Source of the DNA: Alkalicoccus luteus | GTDB taxonomy: Bacteria > Bacillota > Bacilli > Bacillales > Salisediminibacteriaceae | NCBI RefSeq assembly: GCF_012034335.1 | Contig: NZ_JAATHJ010000014.1 | Span: 1-64,000, forward strand | DNA length: 64,000 nucleotides | Direction of reading: 5' to 3' | In this document: piece after piece, positions 1 through 8,322 of the stretch | Layout: every line of letters starts with the position of its first letter | How positions within the stretch are numbered: position 1 is the stretch's first letter | Position numbers and translations under genes: made by a program | Notes under the pieces: model-generated | The model's database searches: none | Seen by the model: only the letters and a program-made list of their open reading frames with translations | Told to the model about the DNA's origin: nothing

Positions 1-242
1 CGCCGCAGTCCCCAAACCTTTTTCTGCAGAGAAGCAAGAAGGTTGAGGAAGCAAGGTTGAAGGCAAGGGAGCTTACTCTCGTAAGTGACCGCAGACGGAA
101 GCCGAAGGTGACGAAAAGATTCGCCGCAGTCCCCAAACCTTTTTCTGCAGAGAAGCAAGAAGGTTGAGGAAGCAAGGTTGAAGGCAAGGGAGCTTACTCT
201 CGTAAGTGACCGCAGACGGAAGCCGAAGGTGACGAAAAGATT
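1..242. repeat. Two tandem copies of a 121-bp repeat
   Basis: Bases 1-121 and 122-242 read the same in a head-to-tail arrangement, and a third copy starts at 243 but diverges after about 6 bases. Each copy contains a short CTTAC/GTAAG dyad. The array may continue to the left of the window. It ends about 25 bp before the tRNA promoter. I see no convincing gene in it; the open frame through it runs on into the tRNAs and is not believable. Confidence 0.9.
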
Positions 243-267
243 CGCCGCTTATCTGCAGAAAAAACCG

Positions 268-296
268 TTGACTTCTGAATGGGAGCAGCGTATAAT
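268..296 (+). promoter_or_regulatory. SigA promoter of the tRNA cluster
   Basis: TTGACT at 268-273 and TATAAT at 291-296 are separated by exactly 17 bp. This is a near-perfect vegetative promoter placed about 40 bp before the first tRNA, and it should drive all four tRNAs. Confidence 0.9.
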
Positions 297-335
297 AAAT
301 TTTGTTGCGGTTCACAACAACCGCACTCTTAATGC

Positions 336-412
<77 letters not shown>

Positions 413-442
413 ATTTACATATGATAGCTGGTCTGAAAGAAT

Positions 443-518
443 GGTCCCGTGGTGTAGCGGTTAACATGCCTGCCTGTCACGCAGGAGATCGCGGGTTCGA
501 TTCCCGTCGGGACCGCCA
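443..518 (+). tRNA. tRNA-Asp (GTC)
   Basis: A 76-nt cloverleaf. The acceptor stem GGTCCCG pairs with CGGGACC, the anticodon loop is CTGTCAC (anticodon GTC), the T-loop is GGTTCGATTCC, and CCA is encoded. It is the second gene of the fMet-Asp-Phe-Thr cluster. Confidence 0.95.
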
Positions 519-535
519 TTTTTTTTGCATAAATT

Positions 536-611
<76 letters not shown>

Positions 612-619
612 CTTTTTAT

Positions 620-695
<76 letters not shown>

Positions 696-701
696 TGATC
701 C

Positions 702-733
702 CTATCCGCGCAATGGCGCAGGATAGTTTTTTT
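702..733 (+). terminator. Terminator of the tRNA cluster
   Basis: The arms CTATCCGCGC and GCGCAGGATAG form a GC-rich hairpin with a tight loop, followed by seven T. It ends the tRNA transcript. Confidence 0.85.
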
Positions 734-750
734 GTATATGCTGTTATCTG

Positions 751-775
751 CCGCGCTTTTCAGTGCGGTTTTTTA
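751..775 (+). terminator. Second, backup terminator before walR
   Basis: CCGCGC and GTGCGG form a 6-bp stem (one G.U) followed by TTTTTTATTATT. It probably insulates the wal operon from tRNA read-through. Confidence 0.6.
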
Positions 776-874
776 TTATTTCCCGGGAAATACCAGACGC
801 CGGGAGGGAAATATATTCTTACCGGCATCTGTGATAGAATGAAGAAGGAATGCAGAGAAACAGGAGGGTTCTGT

Positions 875-1582
875 ATGGACAAGCAAAAGATTCTTGTTGT
901 AGATGATGAAAAACCAATCGCTGATATATTGAAATTTGGACTGGAAAAGGAAGGATTTGATGTCGTTTGCGCGTATGACGGCAATCAGGCGGTGGAGCTT
1001 GTAAAAGAGCACGTGCCTGCGCTGATTCTGCTCGACATCATGCTTCCTTATAAAGACGGCATGGAAGTATGCCGCGAAGTTCGCAAAACGTATGATATGC
1101 CGATCATTATGCTGACGGCAAAAGACTCGGAGATCGATAAAGTGCTCGGCCTGGAGCTTGGAGCGGACGACTATGTGACGAAGCCGTTCAGCACGCGTGA
1201 GCTCGTCGCGCGCGTGAAAGCGAACCTGCGCCGCAAGCAGAAGACCGAGGAAGTCGATACGGATACGAAGAACATTGAGATCGGACCGCTGCTGATTCAG
1301 CCGGATGCCTACCTAGTGACAAAGCGGGGAGAGCCGATCGAGCTGACCCACCGGGAGTTTGAGTTGGTTTACTACCTCGGTCGTCACATCGGACAGGTCA
1401 TGACGCGGGAGCACCTGCTTCAGGCCGTCTGGGGTTATGATTATTTTGGAGATGTCCGCACCGTGGACGTTACGGTGCGCCGCCTGCGTGAAAAAGTAGA
1501 GGATAATCCGAGCAGTCCGACGTGGATTGTAACAAGACGCGGAGTCGGCTATTACTTAAGGCAGGCAGATCAGGAGAGTTAA
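875..1582 (+). CDS. walR: WalR (YycF), essential cell-wall response regulator
   Basis: A 235-aa OmpR-type regulator, the same length as B. subtilis WalR. The receiver domain (about 1-120) has the acidic pair DD at 10-11, phospho-acceptor Asp54 in LLDIMLP, the switch Thr in MLTAKDSE and Lys in VTKPFS. The C-terminal winged helix (about 135-232) includes the [13 protein letters not shown] recognition region. I chose the ATG at 875 because a clear AGGAGGG precedes it and the protein then starts [12 protein letters not shown]; a longer upstream frame runs back into the tRNA terminators. It is the first gene of walRKHIJ. WalR is known to control autolysins and wall metabolism. Confidence 0.96.
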   Translation: MDKQKILVVDDEKPIADILKFGLEKEGFDVVCAYDGNQAVELVKEHVPALILLDIMLPYKDGMEVCREVRKTYDMPIIMLTAKDSEIDKVLGLELGADDYVTKPFSTRELVARVKANLRRKQKTEEVDTDTKNIEIGPLLIQPDAYLVTKRGEPIELTHREFELVYYLGRHIGQVMTREHLLQAVWGYDYFGDVRTVDVTVRRLREKVEDNPSSPTWIVTRRGVGYYLRQADQES

Positions 1583-1585
1583 TGC

Positions 1586-3418
1586 ATGAACATGAAAAAA
1601 ATTCGTTTTTATAAATCGATCCACGTCAAAATTGTGGTCATTTATATGCTGCTCATTCTCATCGCGATGCAGGTCATCGGCGTCTATTTTACTCAGCAGC
1701 TGGAAGGCCAGCTGGAGAGCAACTTCCGCGATACGCTCAATGAACGCGCCGGACTGCTCGCCTATAACGTGGAGCAGGAGCTGACCGCTGAAGAAGAGGA
1801 AGAGGATCAGTCACTGGAAGCACGGATTTCCGCACTGCTTCGAAGCGACGTGTTTAACATGGAAACCGCTGATGTGGAAGTGATTGATCAGAACAGCATT
1901 GTGGTGGCTTCGACCAATCCTGCGCAAAGCGTCACGGGACAGCGGGCGCAGGAACTGAGTGTCAAGCAGGCGCTTCTCGGAATTGAGGATACCGAAGGAG
2001 AGATTATGCTCAATTCCCTGAACAATCACCGGACGCTCGTCATGGCGCTGCCGGTTACGTCTGACGCCGATGAGGTCGTCGGAGCGGTTTATATCCGGGC
2101 TTCAATGGAAGCGATGTATGATCAGATCAATGACATCAGCCAGATTCTGTATGCCGGGACGTTTATCGCGCTCGGTCTGACAGCAGCGCTCGGTATCTTT
2201 TTATCCCGGACGATTACTCGTCCGATCGTCGATATGAAAGAGCAGGCGGTCGTTATGGGGCAGGGGGACTTCTCCCGCTACGTAAATGTTTACGGGGATG
2301 ATGAGATCGGTCAGCTTGCGGAAACGTTTAACGATTTAACCGACAAGCTGCAGGAAGCTCATGCGACGACGGAAGGCGAGCGCCGCAAGCTTGCATCGGT
2401 GCTCATGCACATGACCGACGGTGTCATCGCGACCGACCGCAACGGAAACGTGATTCTCGTAAACCGCCGTGCAGAAGAAATCTTCGGGAAAAGCCAGGAG
2501 AACCTCGCCGGCAAGGACGTGACCAGCGTACTCGGGCTCGACAAATTTATGACGCTTAACGACTTGTACCGGTTCCAGGATCCGCTGCTGCTCGATTTTG
2601 ATGCACAGGAGGAAGAAATGATCATCGAGGCCAACTTCTCGACGATAGAAAAAGACAACGGTGCGGAGAACGGTCTGATTGCCGTCTTACACGATGTGAC
2701 CGAGCAGGAGCGCGTAGAGGAAGAACGGCGCGAATTTGTCGCGAACGTGTCTCACGAGCTTCGCACGCCGCTCACGTCGATGAAGAGCTATCTGGAGGCG
2801 CTGCAGGACGGTGCTGTTAATGATCCGGACATTGCGCCGCAGTTTCTGGAAGTGACGTCGAATGAAACCGACCGGATGATCCGTCTCGTCAACGACCTGC
2901 TTCAGCTCTCCAAAATGGACAGCAAGGATTACAGCGTGAGCGTAGCAGAGATCGACGCGCCGCAGCTGGTGAACCACGTAATCGACCGGTTTGAGATGAC
3001 GACGAAAAATCAGGAGATTCAGTTCAAGCGTCGTATTCCGGAGCAGGAAATCACCGTGCAGGGCGATCGGGACAAGCTGATGCAGCTGATGGATAATATC
3101 GTCTCCAACGCCGTAAAATATTCGCCGGAGGGCGGTACGATTAACGTATCGCTGAAGCAGGAGCAGGAGCGTCTCGTTGTCAGCGTGAAGGATGAAGGTG
3201 TCGGTATTCCGAAAGAAAACATTCCGCACGTGTTCGACCGTTTTTACCGGGTCGATAAAGCGCGGTCCCGTAACCTCGGAGGCACCGGCCTCGGTCTCGC
3301 AATTGCAAAAGAGATTGCGATGGCACACGGGGGAAATATCTGGGTCAGCAGTGAATGGGGCAAAGGCACCACCTTCTCCTTCAGCCTGCCGTATGCCCAG
3401 GAGGTGGTGACGCAGTAA
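1586..3418 (+). CDS. walK: WalK (YycG), sensor histidine kinase
   Basis: A 610-aa membrane kinase that phosphorylates WalR. Visible in order: TM1 (about 13-33), an extracytoplasmic sensor loop (about 34-185), TM2 (about 186-208), a HAMP linker (SRTITRPIVDMKEQA), a PAS domain (about 265-370), a DHp helix with the phospho-His in NVSHELRTPLTSMKSYLEAL (about residue 390), and a HATPase domain with the N box (NIVSNAVKYSP) and G boxes (DEGVGIP, GGTGLGLAIAKEI). It starts 3 bp after the walR stop. Its stop overlaps the walH start in TAATG. Confidence 0.96.
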   Translation: MNMKKIRFYKSIHVKIVVIYMLLILIAMQVIGVYFTQQLEGQLESNFRDTLNERAGLLAYNVEQELTAEEEEEDQSLEARISALLRSDVFNMETADVEVIDQNSIVVASTNPAQSVTGQRAQELSVKQALLGIEDTEGEIMLNSLNNHRTLVMALPVTSDADEVVGAVYIRASMEAMYDQINDISQILYAGTFIALGLTAALGIFLSRTITRPIVDMKEQAVVMGQGDFSRYVNVYGDDEIGQLAETFNDLTDKLQEAHATTEGERRKLASVLMHMTDGVIATDRNGNVILVNRRAEEIFGKSQENLAGKDVTSVLGLDKFMTLNDLYRFQDPLLLDFDAQEEEMIIEANFSTIEKDNGAENGLIAVLHDVTEQERVEEERREFVANVSHELRTPLTSMKSYLEALQDGAVNDPDIAPQFLEVTSNETDRMIRLVNDLLQLSKMDSKDYSVSVAEIDAPQLVNHVIDRFEMTTKNQEIQFKRRIPEQEITVQGDRDKLMQLMDNIVSNAVKYSPEGGTINVSLKQEQERLVVSVKDEGVGIPKENIPHVFDRFYRVDKARSRNLGGTGLGLAIAKEIAMAHGGNIWVSSEWGKGTTFSFSLPYAQEVVTQ

Positions 3419-4794
3419 TGCCGTTTATCGAGAACGTCAAAACATTTGTCCTCTGGGCCATGATTTTAACGAGTGTTGTGCTGACCTACCTCGTTTCGAC
3501 GTATCAGCCGGCATACAACGTTCTGGATCAGGGAGATAATTCGTATATTGAAATAGAAGACATCGGGGAAACCAAATCGTTTACCGAGCTGCTTTATCCG
3601 TCTCAGGTGATCAGTCACAGCGGAGAGGAGCGCAGCTGGGTTCATCCGGCAGGAGACAACTACCTGGAGATCATGGAAACGCTGCAGGAATTTGAGCTTG
3701 AGGAAATGGAGCTTACGGGCAGTCATCATGCACCGGGAGTGAACCGGTCGTTTAACGGCATGGAGCTCATTTTTGATGAGGCGCTTGAGGGCGACTGGCT
3801 GCAGTATCTCGTCGGTATCGATGATGATATGATCTTAATTGACCGCGTCGACCGCATTATCGTCACTGAAACGAGCGGCGGCACACCGTCTGACGTGGCG
3901 ATCCGGTTTGTGGACATGGAAGCAGAAGAAGTGTACCAGTCCCCAACGTCCGTTACGGTATCAGACCTGGAATCCTTCAGCCAGGGAATCGCTTTGGAAG
4001 AAACGGAAGTGGAACCGCGCGTACTAAATGAGCGGGAAGATTCCAACTTCCAGCCGGTCCGCTATCTGCCGGTGGAGCCGGTGATGGAGCGCGTGTTCAC
4101 GTACGAAACGACGCATATTGCGCCGGACGGGTTTATTCAGACGCTTTTCACCGATCCGGACTACGTACGGCAGTACTTCCAGGAAGGGGAAGACAGCTCG
4201 TACACGGACGGTACACGCATGATGGATATGACGAACCGGGGAGCCGTACTGGAATACGTCCGGCCGGATCTCACTGCCGGATCTCAAATTCCGTCGCAGA
4301 CGATCGTGCGTGCCAGTCAGGAATTTGTGAACGGCCATTTCGGCTGGACAGACGATTACTACGCGACATCCTGGACGGAAGGCAGCAATAACGACCGAGC
4401 GTCGTTTACGATGCACGTGCAGGGGATGCCGATATTTGATTCCAACGCCGCAGGAGCGTCTCATTACACGATCGATGTCACCCGTTCCGGAAATGAGATC
4501 ATCGAATATTCGCGTCCGATGTTTCAGCTGGAGGAACGCCCGTTTGATATCGATACGAACGTCGAACTGCCGCCGTACAGTGAGGTAGAGGCGTATATCG
4601 AGGATGAAATGTCCGCGTTTCCATTGGAAGCTGTTGAAGATGCGCGTGTCGCTTATAATATGAGCCGTCAGAATTCGATTGCCGTCTTTGAACCGGTATG
4701 GTTTGTCTATGCCCGCGGTCAGTGGCATCAGGTGGACGTAGCGGAAGAGAGCGTTACAGAGGAGGTGCTGCAGGATGGACTGGAGCAGGACTAA
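3418..4794 (+). CDS. walH: WalH (YycH), membrane regulator of WalK
   Basis: A 458-aa protein with one N-terminal membrane anchor (about 8-28) and a long, acidic extracytoplasmic domain. In the family, WalH and WalI form a membrane complex with WalK and tune its activity. The start is the ATG inside the walK stop (TAATG), giving MPFIENVKTFVLWAM; a longer upstream in-frame start would lie inside walK. Its 3' end overlaps walI by 20 bp. Assignment rests on operon position, topology and length. The sequence is rich in Glu/Asp, like other exported proteins here. Confidence 0.92.
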   Translation: MPFIENVKTFVLWAMILTSVVLTYLVSTYQPAYNVLDQGDNSYIEIEDIGETKSFTELLYPSQVISHSGEERSWVHPAGDNYLEIMETLQEFELEEMELTGSHHAPGVNRSFNGMELIFDEALEGDWLQYLVGIDDDMILIDRVDRIIVTETSGGTPSDVAIRFVDMEAEEVYQSPTSVTVSDLESFSQGIALEETEVEPRVLNEREDSNFQPVRYLPVEPVMERVFTYETTHIAPDGFIQTLFTDPDYVRQYFQEGEDSSYTDGTRMMDMTNRGAVLEYVRPDLTAGSQIPSQTIVRASQEFVNGHFGWTDDYYATSWTEGSNNDRASFTMHVQGMPIFDSNAAGASHYTIDVTRSGNEIIEYSRPMFQLEERPFDIDTNVELPPYSEVEAYIEDEMSAFPLEAVEDARVAYNMSRQNSIAVFEPVWFVYARGQWHQVDVAEESVTEEVLQDGLEQD

Positions 4795-5569
4795 AACGAT
4801 TTTTATCGTCACGTTTATGCTGCTCAACATCTTTCTCGGCTATCAGCTGGCTGAAAAGCAGCGCCACGGTGATATTAACGAAATCGAGCAGATGACGCTC
4901 GATACACAGATTGAGGAACAGCGCATCAACATTGAATTCGGAGAATCGGAAGAAGAGCTGTTAGGGGCTCCGATCACCGGTTTTCAGCGCGTATTTGAAG
5001 ATGACATCACGTTTTTAGAGCAGACGCTGGAACGCCAGGAGATCGAGCTGATCGACAGCACAACGCTCTATTCGGAGCTTGATTCACCGTACAACTTCTC
5101 TCCGGCGAATTTGTCTGCAAGCACCGAGGCGTTCATGCAGCAGTATGTGTTCCGGGGAGAGGAATATCAGCTTGCGGCCTACGATGAAGAGGAAGGTCTG
5201 ATCGGACTGTACCAGACGTTTGAAGGCAGCATGATCGACCAGTACGAGCGCGACAGCTATCACGTGGTGCTTGAGCTGAACGACAGCGACCAGATCGTTT
5301 CCTATACGCAGCGCTATTTAACGATCGTCGAGCAAGGGGTGGAAGAAGAGCTTCTGACGCCGATGCAAGTCGTTGAGCGGCTTATTAACGATCCGCAGGT
5401 CGGCATCGGTACGGATTCTACGATTTCGAGTGCGACAATCGGCTACTATAACTTGATGGAAGTCGACGCGAACTTTCAAATTTACGCTCCGGTCTGGCGG
5501 GTGATTGTCGATGAGGAACCGTTCTTCGTCAACGCCCTCACCGGAGAAGTGCAGAACATTACGAGCTAG
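4775..5569 (+). CDS. walI: WalI (YycI), membrane regulator of WalK
   Basis: A 264-aa bitopic protein. A single N-terminal TM (about 6-23, ending GYQLAEKQ) is followed by a WalH-like extracytoplasmic domain that ends in a YycI/YycH-type module ([22 protein letters not shown]). The first codons overlap the end of walH, which suggests translational coupling of the two complex partners. It lies in the wal operon, 23 bp before walJ. Confidence 0.92.
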   Translation: MDWSRTKTIFIVTFMLLNIFLGYQLAEKQRHGDINEIEQMTLDTQIEEQRINIEFGESEEELLGAPITGFQRVFEDDITFLEQTLERQEIELIDSTTLYSELDSPYNFSPANLSASTEAFMQQYVFRGEEYQLAAYDEEEGLIGLYQTFEGSMIDQYERDSYHVVLELNDSDQIVSYTQRYLTIVEQGVEEELLTPMQVVERLINDPQVGIGTDSTISSATIGYYNLMEVDANFQIYAPVWRVIVDEEPFFVNALTGEVQNITS

Positions 5570-5592
5570 AGCAACCAACAGGGGGATGCGCG

Positions 5593-6390
5593 ATGAGTTT
5601 ATCATTCAGCGTGCTGGCAAGTGGAAGCACCGGCAATGCGATCTATATTGAAACACCGGAGAAGAAGCTGCTCGTCGACGCAGGACTTTCCGGAAAGAAA
5701 ATCGAAAAGCTGTTCGCGGATGCTTCTCTTTCCATCAGCGCGCTGGACGGCATCCTCGTAAGCCACGAGCACAGCGATCATATTAAAGGAGTCGGCATCC
5801 TCGCGAGGCGCTACGGCCTGCCCGTCTACGCCAACGAAAAAACGTGGGCGGCGATGGCGCCGATGATCGGAGCTATCCCGGCGGAGCAGCAGTTTATGTT
5901 TGAAACCGGCATGCTGCAGACGTTTGCGGACGTGGACGTCGAAAGCTTTACAGTCAGCCACGACGCAGCCGATCCAATGTTTTTTTCCTTTGTGCATGAA
6001 GGGCGGAAGCTGACGATCTTAACGGATACCGGCTACGTGAGCAGCCGCATGATGGCAGCAGCTGAAGAGTCGGACGTGCTCATTTTTGAATCGAACCACG
6101 ACGTCGGAATGCTGCAGATGGGCCGCTATCCGTGGAGCGTAAAGCGGCGCATTTTAAGCGACGAGGGCCACGTGTCCAACGAGGATGCGGGCATCGCGCT
6201 TGCGGATCTCGTGCGAAAGCGCCGGGCGGATATTTACCTCGCCCATTTGTCGAAGGATAACAACATGAAGGATCTTGCACGCATGACCGTCCAGCAGACG
6301 ATGGAGCTGGAAGGCGCCGCTCCCGGGGAGGATTTTAAGCTGTTTGATACCGACCCGGAAATCCCGACAAAGCTGCGCCGCATTGATTGA
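5593..6390 (+). CDS. walJ: WalJ (YycJ), metallo-beta-lactamase-fold hydrolase
   Basis: A 265-aa protein of the MBL fold with the metal signature SHEHSDH (about residues 57-63) and further ligand motifs VSHDA, DTGY and AHLSKDN. The family (YycJ/WalJ) is thought to act as a nuclease and has been linked to coordinating division and replication, but the exact substrate is unsettled. It is the last gene of the wal operon, preceded by GGGGGATG and followed by a terminator. Confidence 0.92.
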   Translation: MSLSFSVLASGSTGNAIYIETPEKKLLVDAGLSGKKIEKLFADASLSISALDGILVSHEHSDHIKGVGILARRYGLPVYANEKTWAAMAPMIGAIPAEQQFMFETGMLQTFADVDVESFTVSHDAADPMFFSFVHEGRKLTILTDTGYVSSRMMAAAEESDVLIFESNHDVGMLQMGRYPWSVKRRILSDEGHVSNEDAGIALADLVRKRRADIYLAHLSKDNNMKDLARMTVQQTMELEGAAPGEDFKLFDTDPEIPTKLRRID

Positions 6391-6399
6391 TCGATTCAG

Positions 6400-6432
6400 A
6401 CACTGCCAGAGAACGAGCCGGCGGTGTTTTTT
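6400..6432 (+). terminator. Terminator after walJ
   Basis: ACACTGCC and GGCGGTGT form an 8-bp stem with one G.U pair, followed by TTTTTT. It ends the wal operon. Confidence 0.75.
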
Positions 6433-6606
6433 CGTGGAGCACTGCGCGGTGATCTGATTACGGAAAACCTGCCGTTGTTTTTGGAAAATTATCGAAGTGG
6501 GTGCGAATAAATAGACGAAAAGCCCTGCTCTCACTAAAATAATAAGTAGAGCGGCGCGTCCGCTTAGGTATAGTGAAGGATGAATGGAATAGGGGAGGTT
6601 TTTGAC

Positions 6607-7833
6607 ATGGGTTATTATGACGGCGGCACGCGTTCAGGCAAAGAAAAACGCGGTGCCTCTTCCGGAATCGCCGGCTTTATCGGGGCAATAGTCGGTGCGT
6701 TGATCGTCGTGTTTTCAATACCCGTTCTCTCATCAACCGGCTTTCTGCCATATGATATCGGTCCTGCCGGGTCAGGCGGCGAAGAGGCAGAGGAATCGGA
6801 CGCAGAGGACATGACAGAGGAGCAGGTGGAGTCGGTCAGCATTGAACATAACTCGGACGTGACCGAAGCTGTGGACCGCGTGCACGATGCGGTCGTCGGC
6901 ATCGTCAATATGAATCAGAGCAGCGACATGTTCGGCGGTCCTGCCGGAGAAGGAACGGGCTCCGGCATTGTCTATAAAATCGAAGAAGACCGCGCGTTTG
7001 TCGTAACGAATCAACATGTGATTGAAGGAGCGTCTACGGGACAGACGGAAGTGGATGTGACGCTTACAGACGGCTCGCGGGTCCCTGCCGAGTTCGTCGG
7101 TGAAGACGAGCTGACGGATCTTGCCGTGCTGACGATTGACGCAGAAGAAGTCGAAACAGTCGCTGACTTCGGCTCCTCTGACACGCTTCGCGCCGGAGAG
7201 CCGGCCATCGCGATTGGCAATCCGCTCGCTTTCGAAGGCTCAGTGACGCTTGGCATCATCAGCTCGATCGAACGAAGCATTCCGGTCGATATCAGCGGCG
7301 ACGGGCAGCCGGACTGGGAGGCAGAGGTCTTGCAGACGGATGCTGCGATCAACCCGGGTAATTCCGGCGGAGCGCTCGTCAACATTCAAGGAGAAGTGAT
7401 CGGCATCAATTCGATGAAGATCGCGCAAAATGCGGTAGAAGGCATCGGCTTTGCAATTCCGGCCGACCTCGCCCAGCCGGTGATCGAGGATCTGGAACAA
7501 TATGGAGAAGTGCAGCGTCCGCAGATGGGCATCGTCCTCCGCTCGCTGCAGGAAATCCCGTCCTTTCACTGGGAGAGTACGCTCGGTCTGCCTGAAGACG
7601 TGAAAGGCGGCGTTTATATCGAAGGCGTGCAGCCGGATTCACCGGCGCAGGACGGCGGCATGGAAGAAGGTGACGTGATCGTGGAGCTCGACGGCGAAGA
7701 AATCCGCGACGCCAATGAGCTGCGCCGCTACTTGTATACAGCTGTGGAGATCGGCGATACAATGGAAGTGACGTTCTACCGGGATGGAGAACTGCAGTCC
7801 ACAGAGATTACCCTCTCCGAGCAGGTCTTTTAA
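6607..7833 (+). CDS. htrA: HtrA/DegP-family membrane serine protease (YyxA-like)
   Basis: A 408-aa quality-control protease facing the outside of the cell. A short cytoplasmic Gly/Lys-rich head and TM (about 20-45) are followed by an acidic linker, a trypsin-like domain with His in TNQHV, Asp in LTDLAVL and Ser in NPGNSGGAL, and a C-terminal PDZ domain (about 300-405). The ATG at 6607 is preferred because AGGGGAGG precedes it at good spacing; an earlier in-frame ATG at 6580 overlaps this ribosome site. The position after walJ matches yyxA (htrC) of B. subtilis. Confidence 0.93.
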   Translation: MGYYDGGTRSGKEKRGASSGIAGFIGAIVGALIVVFSIPVLSSTGFLPYDIGPAGSGGEEAEESDAEDMTEEQVESVSIEHNSDVTEAVDRVHDAVVGIVNMNQSSDMFGGPAGEGTGSGIVYKIEEDRAFVVTNQHVIEGASTGQTEVDVTLTDGSRVPAEFVGEDELTDLAVLTIDAEEVETVADFGSSDTLRAGEPAIAIGNPLAFEGSVTLGIISSIERSIPVDISGDGQPDWEAEVLQTDAAINPGNSGGALVNIQGEVIGINSMKIAQNAVEGIGFAIPADLAQPVIEDLEQYGEVQRPQMGIVLRSLQEIPSFHWESTLGLPEDVKGGVYIEGVQPDSPAQDGGMEEGDVIVELDGEEIRDANELRRYLYTAVEIGDTMEVTFYRDGELQSTEITLSEQVF

Positions 7834-7838
7834 CAAAC

Positions 7839-7875
7839 GAGTCTGGGGATAACTTGTCTCCAGGCTCTTTTTTTG
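7839..7875 (+). terminator. Terminator after htrA
   Basis: GAGTCTGG and CCAGGCTC form an 8-bp stem (one G.U) followed by TTTTTTTG. Confidence 0.8.
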
Positions 7876-8285
7876 TTTATCCCCGTGGATAAATCGGGTA
7901 GAGACAGAACTGTGGATAACTAATTGAAGGAGGGAAACGATGGTTTACAGCTGCAAGGAACACGTGGAGGAAGCGCTTGATGAAACGTTGACAGACGGGG
8001 GTCCGCCACCTGTTTTGACGGAAACAGACAGGGAGGAAGCGCATTGTTTTATTTGCGGAAAACCGGCCTTATTCCAAGTGGAAACGTAAGTTGTGCACAA
8101 TGTTATACACAGTTTTCCACAGCGATGTTTTAGTAAAATAAGGAATTTTACAATATACGAACAGTGATTTCTGGAAAATCGTAGTGGAAAGCGGTTTCAA
8201 AACCGAAAGGGGAACAGAGGAAAAGCGGGAAACACCTGTGTATATGTGGATAATAATTGTGGATAACTTTATTATATGGGGATAA
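7844..8285. promoter_or_regulatory. DnaA-box cluster around yyzF
   Basis: Three perfect DnaA boxes in the TGTGGATAA orientation lie at 7911-7919, 8245-8253 and 8258-8266. TTATACACA (8103-8111) and TTTTCCACA (8113-8121) fit the relaxed TTWTNCACA consensus. One-mismatch boxes lie at 7844-7852, 7884-7892 and 8277-8285. The boxes flank the small gene yyzF on both sides. The AT-rich spacer 8090-8282 holds no other gene that I can see. Role inferred: DnaA binding or titration near the origin. Confidence 0.75.
7940..8089 (+). CDS. yyzF: CxxH/CxxC small protein (YyzF family)
   Basis: A 49-aa protein preceded by GGAGGG. It begins MVYSCKEHVEEAL and has a second metal-type motif CFICGKPA near the C-terminus. 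The spacing of CxxH and CxxC is the hallmark of the YyzF (BA_5709) family, which probably binds zinc; its function is unknown. In Bacillus this gene usually lies between htrA and rlmH. Here htrA is directly upstream, but rlmH is almost 18 kb away. Confidence 0.85.
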   Translation: MVYSCKEHVEEALDETLTDGGPPPVLTETDREEAHCFICGKPALFQVET

Positions 8286-8318
8286 CCTGTGGAGAAAAAC
8301 CCACAGGTTATTTTTTTG
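8283..8318 (+). terminator. Terminator downstream of yyzF
   Basis: ATAACCTGTGG and CCACAGGTTAT form a perfect 11-bp stem with a purine-rich loop, followed by TTTTTTT. On the minus strand there is no T-run, so it mainly serves rightward transcripts. Confidence 0.8.
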
Positions 8319-8322
8319 CATT

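Noticed and set aside
2687-3328. Long minus-strand frame antisense to walK
   Set aside because: It is the shadow of a strongly coding gene and has no family-like content or ribosome site.
4024-4830. 268-codon minus-strand frame antisense to walH
   Set aside because: It is a shadow frame in GC-rich coding DNA.
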